From Plasmodium malariae (Eukaryota > Apicomplexa > Aconoidasida > Haemosporida > Plasmodiidae): DNA of 64,000 nucleotides. Each line of letters starts with the position of its first letter. Position 1 is the first letter of the stretch. The DNA is taken from the NCBI RefSeq assembly GCF_900090045.1, contig NC_041777.1, positions 799,501 to 863,500 of the forward strand, given 5' to 3'. Under the pieces are notes generated by a model. That model was not told the origin of the DNA. It did no database searches and saw nothing but the letters and a program-made list of their open reading frames with translations. The translations under genes and the position numbers were made by a program. Shown here piece by piece: positions 21,389 through 34,200 of the stretch.

Positions 21389-23359
21389 TGTGTGTGTGTG
21401 TTCTTATAGGTTTAATTTTTCTCATAGTTCACGCCTATTTGCTTGTGCATGTGCATATATGTACCTGTACACATGATATGACAGCACAACATGCCACTTC
21501 GCCCTTTTTGATGTTTTTAAAAATATTTGCTTGTCCTCACTAACTGCTCTGATATTTTCTATATTTCTTCTCAAAAAAAAAAAATATAAAATAACAAAAT
21601 AATATAATACAACATAATACAATATAATGATAATTAATATTTCCATTTACTCAAACAGACGCGCATACCATACTCTTTTGCTTCTTAAGTACTACTGAGT
21701 CTTCGTACAGTGTGCAAGTTATTTTGCTTTGCTGCATTGAAAACTGCACAAAATGAAAATAAAGCGATAGCGTTACGCTCGTACAGTACAGTATGCATTA
21801 CAATGTACGTTTCTGTTGTAACACTTCCCCTGTTTTATGTACACAAATTTAATAAAAAGGAAAAGAAGTAAAGAAATCAGAAAAAATAAAAAAGAATATT
21901 CCACAAAAAAATCTGCACTAAATAGTGCTAAAAAAAGAAAAAAAATAAACTAAAAAATCAGTAAAATCAGTAAAACTTGTTAAACTTATCTAATATTCGC
22001 TAATATTTGCTAAAAATTTATAATGCATATTTTTATTTTTAGTAATGCTACACAATTTCCAGAAATGGACATATATTACGTGGTCACTTACATGAAGTAA
22101 ACAGAAATATTCTTTACTCATTTTAAGAAAGATAAGACATTAAAATTGTTCTTCCGTTTTCTGTTTATGTTTATGTTTATGTTTATGTTTTTTTTTTTTT
22201 TTTTTTTTTTGCTACTAATTATGTAAGGTGAAGAAGTTTAGTATGTTCCTATTGTAGGTACTCATTTTTTTTTTTTTTTTTGTTATTTTTTTATTTATTT
22301 ATTTTTTTTCTTCTTTTTCCCCATCAGAATATAATATAAGCTAAACCTAACAAGGAGTATCTACAAATTTACATGATGCTCATGTATGGCAAATGAAAAT
22401 TTTCTATTTATTTTGTTCCTTTTCATCTTATAAGAAAAGTTTTGCATGTCGTACTTTTACTTCGGCTTTCTTCCTCTAGGTATGTGCTCACACATTTCGT
22501 ACTTTCTCGTAATTATAATCTTTCTCATTTAGCGAAAGGACATATGATAACATAACAATAACTTGTAGCTACAATCACTATCAACATTGCTCGGTATGCC
22601 TTCATCATATTAATGAAAAGACAGTGTGAACAGATGGAAAAAATTGATTGTAGTGGTATGTGAAATATATATTTTTTTTTTTTCTTTTTTTTAATACATA
22701 TCATGGTCTAATAATATATAATTGGGCATAAAATTTTGTGGAATAAAAAAAAAAAAAAAAAAAAAATTTTTTAAAGCATATACACGCATAAATACACACA
22801 TACATAAGCATATATAAGTATATTTATTTATTTATATATATATTTATTTATATGTACATGTACACCCACACACATACGTACAAGCACACACTGTGCACGT
22901 TTGAAGGGGCAAAAAAATTATTTACACATTAAGCCGTTTTACATAAAAATATGTACATATAGGATTACGTACATGCTTATGTACGTAAGTATGTACATGT
23001 GTATACACGTGCGTATATGCATAATTGGAGGGCGTTAAACTGACAACGTCATTGTTTCTTCCTATTTCGCCAAAGAGGTGTATTGATGGTACTGATATAT
23101 TTAAAAAATTTGTAAATTTCTTTTTTTTTTGCTACGAATTATACAAGGGCGACTACGTTTAATTTGTTCGCATGATAGGTATATCTTATCTTGATTTATC
23201 TTATCTTGATTTATCTTATCTTGATTTATTTTATCTTGATTTATCTTATCTTGATTTATCTTATGTTAGTTTATCTTATCTTGATTTATCTTATCTTGGT
23301 TTATCTTATCTTGATTTATCTTATCTTGGTTTATCTTATCTTTTTTTTTTTTTTCTTTT
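21083..23359. other. Spacer between the 62-residue gene and RPL11
   Basis: About 2.3 kb. It contains (AT)n at 21358-21384, several T-runs (22187-22210, 22266-22280), an A-run near 22746-22765, GTTTAT tandem copies near 22165-22190 and a 15-base repeat at the right end. I found no coding frame with splice support. The right side should contain the RPL11 3' UTR. Confidence 0.65.
23178..23340. repeat. 15-bp TTATCTTATCTTGAT repeat in RPL11 3' flank
   Basis: About eleven copies of a 15-base unit with T/G variation in the last triplet, immediately 3' of the RPL11 stop codon, followed by a T-run. Confidence 0.9.
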
Positions 23360-24080
23360 TCATTTGAGCAAAATTCCATCGAATTTGGTTTGAAACCACT
23401 TCATTGCGTCATCCTTTGTAACTTTATGAGTTTTGGAAATGGTCGATCTTCTTCTCCTTCTTCTGGTTACTCTATAACCGGGTCGAGAGAGGTGCACATA
23501 AAAGTCCATACCATATATACCAGTAGAAGGGTCGTACTTAATACCTAGATCTATATGTTCTTGTATACCAAAACCAAAATTTCCTGTGTCCGAAAAATTT
23601 TTTCTTCTCAGTTCATATTCTTTTACTTTTAATCCTTTCTCTAATATTTCTAATGCTTTCTTACCTCTTACTGTTACAAAACATGATATCTTTTCATTTC
23701 TTCTTACACCGAATGATCTAATTGTAAATCTACATTTTCCAAAAATTGGCTTCTGATCAGTCAGTTGTTCCAACACCCTCGCTGCTCTTGTTAACCTGTC
23801 ACCTGACTAGGCAAGGTAAAAATGGGAGAAGCAAAATGGGAAATGCAAAAAGGATAGGGATAAATGTAACAATACATAGTTGAATATTTAAAATAGTGCA
23901 GGAGAGGCGAACATTAGTTACTACACATACACAAACGTATACATCTGTTATGCACAGAACACGAGTAATTCACGATACAAACTCAAATACGCAAACTTTG
24001 CTTACCTCCCCAACACATATATTGAGTACCAACTTGTTAACTTTAATTTCTCTCATAACATTATCTTCTTTTTTTTCCAT
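23360..24080 (-). CDS. RPL11: 60S ribosomal protein L11 (uL5)
   Basis: Large-subunit protein that contacts 5S rRNA. Exon 1 is 24080-24006 ([25 protein letters not shown], 25 codons) and exon 2 is 23806-23360; the junction gives [17 protein letters not shown], which matches the eukaryotic family exactly in register. Donor is GTAAG; acceptor is CTAG. Total 173 residues, the expected length. Other diagnostic blocks: [55 protein letters not shown] followed by an Arg run. Divergent from RPS10, about 1.9 kb away. Confidence 0.96.
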
Positions 24081-26020
24081 TTTTATTTGCAAAATAAAAA
24101 AAAAATATATATATAATAAAATAAAAAATAAAACAAAAATAAAAAAAAATAAATAAAGTAATGTTAAAAAAAATGTTTTTGAAAAAACGTAAAATGAGGA
24201 AAGAGCGGGCCCTATTAAAATTTATAAAAATGGGATTAATTCTTGTTAGGTATAATTTTTTGAATGATCATAATTTGCTGAACGTTCATAATTTGCTGAA
24301 CGTTCATAATTTGCTGAACGTTCAGAATTTGCTGAATGTTCATAATTTGTTGAATGTTCATAATTTGCTGAATGTTCATAATTTGCTGAATGTTCATAAT
24401 TTGCTGAACGTTCAGAATTTTTATTTTTTCTTTTTTTAAATCCTATATATCCCTTTAAAAATTTACATAAAACAATATAACACTACTGTTCGTGTTATTC
24501 GGCATTTACACAATTGTGCTGCTTTGGGTATTCATTCGATTATAAATTTTTTTTCTGTTCAATTCGTGTACTGGCATATTCATTCGCGCACTTGCTTTTA
24601 TTTACTTATTTGCTTAACTTTTATTATTTACGCAAAAAAGTCTTGCGCATAAAATCAAACGGAGAAAAATTCCTTATCTCGTTACTTGCTAACGGGTAAA
24701 GGGTACACGTACATTTAATGAATTAAAACACGGATTCCAAAAAAATTTACAGATGCTAGTGGAAAAATGGTGTTATTCAGTTTAAACTCAAGCAGGCAAA
24801 TATAACCTGAATGCGCAATTTTTTTTGTTTGATGTTATTATGTATGTAATAATGGGTAATAAACTTAAAAATATATTACATGAGTATGTATATGCTTCAT
24901 AATTATTTATGTTATATCACACCATAGCACAAATAATATATGAAGCCGCTGCCTATATAATGCTCATAAAAGTTCACCCGGGCATATTTCTGTTACACGT
25001 ACATATATATATATATATAGATATATGTATGTACATATATGTACATGTACATACATAATTATACATCTGTACACTTAAGCATATGCATACATATAGTAGT
25101 GTATATCAGCACTTGCCGAACGAACTTTTGTTCATTGCTTTCTCTTCTTGGAAAAGGAAAAAGGAGAGAAATTTGGTGGAGAGGGAGGTGGATATGCTTC
25201 AAGTAAAAATTAAAAAAAGCACTAGTTGAAAAGAAAAAAAATGGAAAAAGAAATTAAATTATATGTGTATAGGGTTATTACATATATGCACAGTTAATAA
25301 TATTTTTATTTTGTCAAGCATAATTAGTAAGCAAATATATACATACATATATATAATATATGTTGTATACCTATCTGTAGGGGAACTTTCGAATTTGCCA
25401 GTTTTATGATTTATTTATGCATTTATTTACCTGAAAAGGAGAAACACTATATTTTTTTTTTTTTTTTGCTAAGGGCCTATATGTGTAGTTTTGCTCCATC
25501 GTACATTGTTATATTGGGTTACATTCCACTATGCATATATAAAAATAATGTATTTAGAATGTTAAGCAGCAAATGCGCAGGAATATTTATGTATATATAA
25601 ATATACTTCAGTAATATGCACATATGTACACGTACATATATGAATATATGTTTGTATACGTATATATATATACATATACAATTATGCGTGCATATTATAC
25701 ATATACTTGTTTTCGTACACCGATTGTACATGCATACGTATATATGCCCATATTTTTCATTTTAGTTCTTTTAAAAAAAAAAGATTAAAAAGTAGTTTTA
25801 ACATAAAGAAATGAAAGGGAGCTTAAATTTGTTAAAAAAAAAAAAGTATTCATTTTAACCTATTAATTTTCAAGAATATTTAACTTTTAATTTTTTTCTT
25901 TATATGTATATACATACATACATAGATACATACGTACATAGATACATACGTACATAGATACATACGTGGAAATATACATACATGTAATAAATTCTTTTAA
26001 CTGTATCTTTATTATAAAAA
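24081..26020. promoter_or_regulatory. Divergent RPL11-RPS10 intergenic region
   Basis: About 1.9 kb between two divergently transcribed ribosomal-protein genes, so it should hold both promoters. It contains a nine-copy palindrome array (24261-24414), TACATA-type dinucleotide alternations near 25000-25060 and 25600-25740, and GATACATACGTACATA repeats at about 25915-25975 just upstream of RPS10. No gene is visible inside it. Promoter function is inferred from position only. Confidence 0.55.
24261..24414. repeat. 18-bp array of TGAACGTTCA palindromes
   Basis: Nine copies in exact 18-base register. Each is a ten-base dyad, TGAACGTTCA (four copies), TGAATGTTCA (four) or TGAATGATCA (one), separated by a spacer TAATTTGC or GAATTTGC. 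It lies 180-335 bp upstream of the RPL11 start codon. The plus-strand Leu-Asn-Val-His frame across it is a shadow. Confidence 0.93.
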
Positions 26021-27011
26021 ATGGATAAGAAGATTCTGCCACATCATAAGTATAGTTATATTCCAAAACAGAACAAGAAACTCATATATGAGTATTTGTT
26101 TAAGGGTAAATAATTTGTTTATACTGTTATAACAAATGAGCTTATTTTTTATTTTTTTTTTTTTTTTTTAAATCTGCGTATATATTAATAAATTCTCCAT
26201 CATTTTATACTGTATAGTTTATCTATTATTGTTTATATTTAATTGCGTACATTATTGTATGTAGTATTATGTTATGTCATTTTGTAATAACCTCAATGTA
26301 ACTTTCACCTATTCCTTGTATTTTTAATGAAAAATGAATTAATGCATTTTTTGCATGAACAGTTCAGGAAATGGGATTTTTTTTTTTTTTTTTTTTTTCC
26401 ATTTATATGTGCGTGTATGTTTGAAGTTTTAGGTACATAAGTAGTATATATATGTGTTCATGCTTAAGTACATACATGCTTACATAAATACATGAAATTT
26501 TTTTTTTTTTTTTTTTGTAATTTCCCATTTTGGCTACTTGTAGAGGGAGTCATAGTAGTTGAAAAAGATGCAAAGATTCCTCGCCACCCCCATTTAAATG
26601 TACCAAATTTGCACATAATGATGACACTGAAGTCTTTGAAAAGCAGAAATTATGTGGAGGAAAAATATAACTGGAAGCACCAATATTTTGTATTAAACAA
26701 TGAAGGTATTTCTTCGTAAGAATATTTCGTGCGCACTGAGCACATGTGCATGTAATACGTATATATACATATGTATATGTTTGTATGCGTTTTCTGTGCA
26801 CACATCTGTATGCCTATTTTCCCATGCAAATTTCCCCCTTTCAGGTATTGAATACTTGAGGGAGTTTTTACACCTACCACCATCTATATTCCCTGCAACT
26901 CTGTCCAAAAAGACAGTGAATAGAGCACCAAAGGTGGAAGAGGAATTTTCAAGAGAGTTTAGACAGCCAATGGGTAGAGGAAGATCTTATGAAAAAAGAA
27001 ACTTCGACTGA
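26021..27011 (+). CDS. RPS10: 40S ribosomal protein S10 (eS10)
   Basis: Small-subunit protein of the beak region. Exons 26021-26105, 26544-26705 and 26845-27011 join in phase to 137 residues: MDKKILPHHKYSYIPKQ, then EYLFKEGVIVVEKDAK across the first junction, HPHLNVPNLHIMMTLKSLKSR, WKHQYFVLNNEGIEYLREFLHLP across the second, and a short basic tail ending RGRSYEKRNFD. These are diagnostic for eS10, and length agrees. Intron 1 (438 bp) carries two long T-runs. Confidence 0.96.
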
Positions 27012-27069
27012 TCAGCTGATCCAACATCTGACTAGCTGCTTAGTTAACTGGTTGGACCGAGTGACTGAT

Positions 27070-27106
<37 letters not shown>

Positions 27107-27771
27107 AAATTCTGGACTACACCGCAATTGTTAAGTTGTAGGAGGTTCCGTGTTAGTGTAATTATCTTTGTTGTATTTTTTCCACATCACTTTATTTTAC
27201 CATTTATTTTACCATTTATTTTACTATTTATTTTACTATTTATTTTACCATTTATTTTACTATTTATTTTACCATTTATTTTACCATTTATTTTACTATT
27301 TTATTAATTTTTTTTTTTTTCTCAATTTTGCAATTACCCATACATTCCATATACACGTACACACAAACACGAAAACGTAAAATATGCTCTCCCATTTTTA
27401 TAACCAAGTGCCCCATTTCATTTTAAAAACTTAGCGCTTAATTTTTAAAGAAAAAAAAAAAAAAAAAAAAAATGGTGTTAAGCTTACAACTTTTTTAATT
27501 ATGAAAATGAAAAATTAAAATTAAAATTAAATATTACGGTTAAAAAAAAAAAAAAAAAAAAAAATTAAGACATTTTTGCAAATTAAAGATGGATCATTTT
27601 TTGACCTTCCTCTTTATATGATGTAAGAAAAGTTGGCATGGGAAAAAATAAAATAAAATAAAAAAAAAAAAAAAAAAGGGGAAAGCCATGCACACACTAT
27701 AAGTAAAAGGTAATATAGTGAGATGAGAATACTAATATTCCTTCTTACTATGTCCATATATATTAATAGTA
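27012..27771. other. Spacer between RPS10 and the 27772-29628 gene
   Basis: Convergent spacer holding an RPS10 3' flank with T28 near 27073-27101, a 12-base repeat (27188-27302), and A-runs near 27450-27472, 27542-27565 and 27660-27677. No gene seen. Confidence 0.7.
27188..27302. repeat. 12-bp ACCATTTATTTT repeat
   Basis: About ten copies of ACCATTTATTTT or ACTATTTATTTT in register. Confidence 0.9.
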
Positions 27772-29628
27772 TTATATGCACACTATTATCAATATAAAAG
27801 GGTGCACAAAAATACGAACGACATATTTGTAATGAGTCTCATAGGTAACATGTAATATTGATATACTACATGAAAAAAAAAAAAAAAAATAATTTTTTAT
27901 TTTAATCAGGCAAATGGGGGAGTAACATATATATATGTGTATATATGTGTATATATGTGTATATATGTGTATATATGTGTATATATGTGTATATATGTGT
28001 ATATAAGTGTACATATGTGTACATATGTGTATATGAGTGTATATATGTGTATATATGTGTATATATGTGTATATAAGTGTATATATGTGTACATATGTGT
28101 ACATATGTGTATATGAGTGTACATATGTGTATATATGTGTATATAAGTGTACATATGTGTATACGTATTTATATCCATACACAGAGGTATCCGCTGCTCC
28201 CCCCAGCACTTGCGTGAAGAGACCTTTCCCAACTTACCTTTTTTTTTTTTTTTTTTTCTTCTTCTTCTTATCGTCCGTCAGGTCTGTTTTGTGGCCCGGT
28301 GCCTCAAGTGCTGCAGGTGTATTTCCCAAGAGTGCCTTCTCATCCCTTCTTTGTTTCCTCTTTAAATACTTATTGTCAATCATACGCTTGATACGAGCTT
28401 GTATAAGTTTATAATTTTCTTCTTTCTTTTTTATATATTCTTTAAAAAAGGATGGTAATTGTATATCATAAAATTTCATGAGCGACTTTTTAGTTTGTTC
28501 TGAAAATTGTTTTCTTTGTTTTTTATAAAGTGAATTTTCGCTTATCATTTTTTGTGTCATATTATTGTAATTAACAGCTTCTTGATATGTTTTTTCAAAT
28601 TCTTTTTCATTGAAATTTGAATAATATTCATTTGCTTTTTTGTTGAACATGATATATAAATAGTCCGGTCGAATTCCTTCTAAGAATTCTCTATTTTTTA
28701 TTTGATTTTTAATTGTTTCTAATTTTAAAAATGCATTATCTCTTTTTAATACTTTTTCACATTTTTCAATATTTAAAAAATCAAAAAACATTTTTAAAAT
28801 AGATGGATGAATACCTTGACTGTTTATTTCTCTATTTGTTTTTTTTATTACAATTGGTAAGGTCGTTTCCCCTTCTTCTAAAATCCGGTCTACTCGTTCA
28901 TGGTCATCTAATGGTGTTACAGGTGATACTTCTTTTAAATTTCTTATAGCTATCCATTCTTTCCATAATAATTCCTTTTCATATTTAAATAGCTCCGTAT
29001 AAGAAGGCATATAAAAATTTATTTTATATTCAAGCTTATAACAAAAATCATCATATGTTATTACTGATCTGTTAGTAAATAATTTGCTAATAAATAATCG
29101 AGGGGTTAAAGAATGACTACATAATGGTTTAAACGGATCACAGATTTTTCCAATTAATTTTAAGAGTTCATATTTTACAGGATCTATTAAATTAAATGGT
29201 AATTCATATCCTTTTAAATACTCTCCTTTTATTTTATCTTTTAAAATAATAAATGGTTCTTTATCTATGTTATAGTCAGGTAATTTATATGGATATTCAT
29301 CAATTAATTCTTCTATTAATTTATAATTTGAGGTTAACTTAAAATCATCCATTCTAGATTGTTTGTTTTTTTCATTTTCTTCTTTTTTTCTTTTATTTAT
29401 GATAATTTTTGTTCTTAACTGATTACTCTTTTTTTGGGCTGGTTTAGACACGAACACACGATAAGTACTATTCTTTCCATTTTTTTCTCTATTCATATAG
29501 ATGCTCTTCTCCATATAAAAGCAACTACAGTAGTAGCTCACATTTATGGGGGTCGTTATCACTACTACAATCAGAAGGTAGTGTAATGCTGTGAGGGTTC
29601 TTCCTAAAGCTTTTGTCGTTATTTTCAT
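27772..29628 (-). CDS. Signal-peptide protein of unknown function, probably two exons
   Basis: Exon 1 (29628-28238) begins MKITTKALGRTLTALHYLLIVVVITT, a likely signal peptide, followed by a Lys/Asn-rich stretch that could be a transit peptide, so apicoplast targeting is plausible but unproven. The body is charged and largely helical (YPYKLPDYNIDKEPFIILKD, LWKEWIAIRNLKEVSP, EGIRPDYLYIMFNKKANEYY). No domain is recognised. The apparent end is a poly-Lys tract encoded by poly(A) that runs straight into a consensus donor AAG/GTAAGT at 28237. A strong acceptor (T-run then CATGTAG) at 27866 opens a phase-matched exon (27865-27772) adding about 31 residues ending in a hydrophobic segment (FVHPFILIIVCI) and a stop; total 494. 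The 372-bp intron contains a minisatellite. Confidence 0.7.
27925..28170. repeat. 10-bp ATATATGTGT minisatellite in an intron
   Basis: About 24 copies of ATATATGTGT with ACATATGTGT, ATATAAGTGT and ATATGAGTGT variants, inside the proposed intron of the signal-peptide protein gene. Six frames stay open across it; all are shadows. Confidence 0.92.
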
Positions 29629-30019
29629 GGCTTTTCCCTGGTCCCACCACCACGAACGGTAGAAGCGGCGGAAGCAGCAGCAGCACTAGCAGCACTAGCA
29701 GCACTAGCAGCAGTAACACCAGCACTAAAGCCAATACCACCACGTACTCCCCTTTCGTTACTTTAGTTAATTCGTTTTACCTACGATGGGAAATTAATCT
29801 TGTGCACCCACTTCATGCGTTTTCCGCCAAGGGAGGGGGGATATCCTTATGAGTGCACATGAACACACATACCTACGTGAAGTATGTATAACCTTTTTAT
29901 GTGAACAATTTGAATTTTTACTACGCACTGCGTTCGGCAAGGGGGGGAAGAGGGGGAAAGGAAAGAATGTACAGCAAAAATGGACGGAAAAAATGGATGG
30001 AAAAAATTGTACAGCAAAT

Positions 30020-30215
30020 AATAAACGGAAATACCGTACAACAAATAATATATGGAAATACTGTACAACAAATAATATACGGAAATACTGTACAACAAAT
30101 AATATACGGAAATACTGTACAACAAATAATATACGGAAATACTGTACAACAAATAATATACGGAAATAATGTACAACAAATAATATAAGGAAATACTGTA
30201 CAGCAATCATGTATG
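30020..30215. repeat. 27-bp repeat, seven copies
   Basis: Seven copies of a 27-base unit built from AAATACTGTACAACAAATAA followed by TATACGG, degenerating at both ends. TGTACA, a palindrome, occurs in each copy. All three frames on each strand are open because 27 is a multiple of three and the unit lacks stops. Confidence 0.92.
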
Positions 30216-30974
30216 GAAAAAATGTAAAGCAAAATGCGAAGAAATAATAAAACTATTCTCCCACGCTTGATGAAAATGCCGCAAATGATGGTAAAGGAGG
30301 TGGGAAAGATTTTTCAATTTTGTTTGCTCACAATATGCATAAGAGTTTATGTGATAAGTTTGATTGTTACGTTTGCATGTGTACACGTGTACTTACGTGA
30401 GGGATGACATATATAACTGAACACATATGTGCGCAATTTCATGCAGTACTATATTACATAAGGAAAAATGTGGGTGCTAAATGCATACGTAACAATGTTT
30501 TTCTTGCCTCGCTCCTTAGCAAATGTATACACGATTATCCGAGGATTTTTATTTACCTTCACTAGCTATTGCTTCATGCAATATTTGCACACCTGTTACT
30601 AGCACACTTCTCTGTGCATAATAATTTTTTTTTTTTTTTTTTTTCTTCTCCTTTGCCATCTCATTCTCTTTATCTTTATCTTCATCTTCATCTTCATACT
30701 TATCTTCACATTCACTTTCACCTTCACATTTGTGTTTACACTTATCTTTTCCTTTTCCATTCTCCTTTTTTTATGTCAGCGCATTCATTGCTGAGATTTC
30801 GTATGTTTGCCCTTTTTGTTTTGAGGGCTCTTTTTTTTTTTTATTCTGACCTTGTCAGGCGCCTTTTCATTTTGTGCATGGAAAATGTGCGCACAGGTAT
30901 CACCTGCTTTTCCTGCTCAAGCTGCAAATGTGAGCAGCAGATTAGCAGGTAAGCAGGTTATCAGATAAATTGCT

Positions 30975-31120
30975 TACCAGTTCAGCCGCTTATCAGTTCA
31001 GCCGCTTATCAGTTCAGCTGCTTACCAGTTCAGCCGCTTATCAGTTCAGCTTCTTACCAATTCAGCTGCTTATCAGTTCAGCTGCTTATCAGTTCAGCTG
31101 CTTATCAGTTCAGCTGCTTA
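30975..31120. repeat. 16-bp CAGTTCAGCTGCTTAT repeat
   Basis: About nine copies of CAGTTCAGCYGCTTAY, each with the palindrome CAGCTG or its CAGCCG variant, ending about 90 bp before the chosen TRAPPC9-like start. It stays open in frame with that gene from 30970, but T-runs follow and the conserved protein begins later, so I call it upstream sequence. Confidence 0.88.
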
Positions 31121-31203
31121 ACATATTTGTATTTTTTTTTTTTTTTTTCGAGCTAATTTTTCCTTTTTTTTTAAATTTTTTTTTTTTTTTTTTTTGTGAA
31201 ATA

Positions 31204-34200
31204 ATGAATCATGTGAATTTGTGTGACTACGGGAAAGCAAAGGTTTACCTGTGGAAAACCGAAAAAACAAGCGAAAAATTATTTCATGAAATTTCGAATA
31301 AGATAAGAAGTTTGTATGAAAAAATAAACTACGATGATTTATTTCATCATTTATATAATTATATAAAATACATTAACGGAAGTAACAATGAATTGTTTTT
31401 ACGATATGAAATGCCTGTATGTGGGTGTTCAATAAATAAAAACATACAACAAGAGGATTATTATTTTTTTAATATATTTAAAAATGCAAATTATGTAAAG
31501 AGGAATGGTAATCTTTCCATTCGTTATATCGATTTGACAGATAAAAATGTCAAAGTAGACAAGGTTAATTTTTTTTCAAATGTCTTTATGTCAATAGGAG
31601 TTCATGAGTTACATGAAGGGGATCTACTCCCGGGGAAGGCCGAGCCCTTGGCAAAAAGGGTACATAGAAAGAATAAACGGGAGAAAGAACTAGCACACAG
31701 GGGAGGGGGTAGAAGTGGGGAAAAGGAAGCGATCAAGAATAACGAGAATGCCAACATCAATAGTAACGAGAATGACGGAATGAACAATGACGAGGATGAC
31801 GTGATGACTAATGACCACAGTGAGTGCTTTGCCCACATGAGTGACAAGATAATAAACTTGTTAAACTCGTACAATAATATATATTTCAGCAACAGCTGTG
31901 TGTTTATACAACGCGTATTAGTCATTCCGTCTTCCGACAAATACAATGATTTGATTATGTCAAAAATAATGGAAATGAACGAGAATTTCCTGTACACGAA
32001 TAGAGGCGGTGGCATGAATCGAAGTAGTAACAACACGTTTGTCAATGTACCGAGGGGTGGTTCGAACCCGGTAAAGGGGATCGAAGAGGCGAAGAAGGTG
32101 AAGGGATATAAGATAGAAGAACATGCGACAAGGGGGTATAAGGAAGTGGAGTATACGGCAAAAGGGCATACAGCAGAGGATCACACGGAGGACCATATAT
32201 CTAATATGGAGGATGATTTCCCTTTGAAGGGGAATTTGTCAATTTTGAAGAAATCGCCATACTACGAAGCGGAAAGCATGTCAGTATTTCGAAACATGGA
32301 TTCTGGTTGTCCTTCCAAGGATTGGAATGCCAATGATATGGAGACCATCAATGAGAAGTATGATGGGAGGAGGAAGAACAGAAGGAATCTAAACAACAGT
32401 GAGAATGATAAAAGGAACAAGGAGTGCAATAAAAATATGGAGAGTATTAGGAGTATTCATAGTTTTAAATTGAACAAGAAGTATCCATCAAATTTTTTAA
32501 GGATGTTTGATACAAATATTTCTAAGAACTATAATTTCGTTAATGCAAATATGTATGGGAGGGATATGATTTCATCGGATGAATGCATTTTTGATTATTC
32601 ACTTAGACGGAGTAGTGTCAAAAATAGTAAAGATGAATATAATAATAATGCTTATTTTCGTAATCATAATAGAATGTACATGAGTAATCTAAACTCAGCA
32701 GACTGTACGTCTAATTCAGATGCAAATGATAAAGGGAAAAAACAATCCATCGAGCATTTCTCTTTTATATGTAATAATTTCCATAATTTTAAAATCATCG
32801 TTTTTTTACCATCCATAGAAAAACATTTCAACATTCAATATAATAAATTTTTTCAAGCAATTATTTTAAATGTGTTTTACATCTTTATCTTCTTTCTATA
32901 CGATCTGTTAACTAAGGAAAGTATATGGAAATACATGAACACACTAATTGAAAATATGAATTATCATCAAATCGTTAGGAGTACCAAGGTGGGCAGTGAA
33001 AGTATACTTGAAGAGAGGAAAAAAAAGGCGCATTATTATAATAGAAATAATAAATTAGAAAAAAAGACAAAATTAGGTAGGGGTAATAGGTTAGGTCTTC
33101 CATACAGACTAGGTGCACCAGTAGATCGACATAAAAGAACAGGAGTGAATCATCATTTTTTGGTCGATGAGGACGAGGAGAGATACTCACTTATTGAGGA
33201 AAAGACTTTTCAGTTGAACAAGAGTTACAGTAATAAAGATATAACAACGAAATTAAGTTCAAATGAACGTAAAAATAGTTTTGATAACAATATATATATA
33301 AATATAAAAAAATATTACAACGATGTGAAGACAAGCATATTAAATAGAACAAGTCAAATTGCTTCCAGGGAAGACGGCATATTGCATGAGGGTATTTACA
33401 AAACTTCGAAATGCAGCACGTATGAGGAGGGGAACAATCTTCGGAAGAGCAGCAACTACCGGGGGGATCAGGCCATCGCTGATGAGGGCAGGTATGCGGG
33501 GGATGATGATAACAAACGTTACAACTGCCGCACAGGGTGCGGTGGTGATGATGAAGTGGAGGGGGTGGAATGGAAGGCGGAATGGAAGGAGGAATGGAAG
33601 GAGGAATGGAAGGTGGAAGAGGAGGAGAAAGAGAAAGAGAAAGAAGAAGCGAAAGAGGAAGCGACAGAGGAAGAAAAATTAGAATACAACAAGGATGATG
33701 AAAAATATAACATTGGCGTAGCAGGATCCTCTGGGGGGGAAATGGACGAGACGGACGAGACAGACGAGATGGACGAGATGGACGAGATGGACGAGATGGA
33801 CGAGATGGACGAGATGGTCGAGATGGACGAGATGGACGAGATGGTCGAGATGGACGAGATGGTCGAGATGGACTATGACGAGGAAGAGTCAGACCAAGAG
33901 GACGATGCAGATAACAGCTCGGGGAAAAAGTATGAAAGAGGAACATTGGTAGAAGCGGAAAAGGAAGAGGGAAGAAGAAGGGGCAGTAAGAGGAGTAGCC
34001 AGAGCGGTAGCAAGAGGAATAATAAGAAGAATAGCAAAGTGAAAAGGAGGAACAACGAAAGGAACAGTGAGGGGGAGGAATTTTCAAGGGGTCCACTTTC
34101 GGGGGAGGGGGTGGATGGAAAAACGAGGAGAAGGAGAAGAGTGTCGGAGGTAAAGAACTATGCATGTCGAACAAAAAAAAAAGAAGGAGATATATATTTG

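Larger units (their letters stand above)
29629..31203. other. Divergent spacer upstream of the TRAPPC9-like gene
   Basis: Between divergent genes. It contains a 12-base AGCAGCACTAGC repeat (29670-29720), a 27-base repeat (30020-30215), T-runs near 30622-30645, a C/T-rich TTTATCTTCA block (30670-30730), a 16-base repeat (30975-31120) and two T-tracts just before the TRAPPC9-like ATG. No gene seen; part must be 5' UTR or promoter. Confidence 0.65.

Noticed and set aside
33191..34174. 327-codon minus-strand Pro/Ser/Leu frame opposite the TRAPPC9-like gene
   Set aside because: Mirror of the Glu/Lys/Arg-rich insert on the plus strand; no ATG context or splice support.
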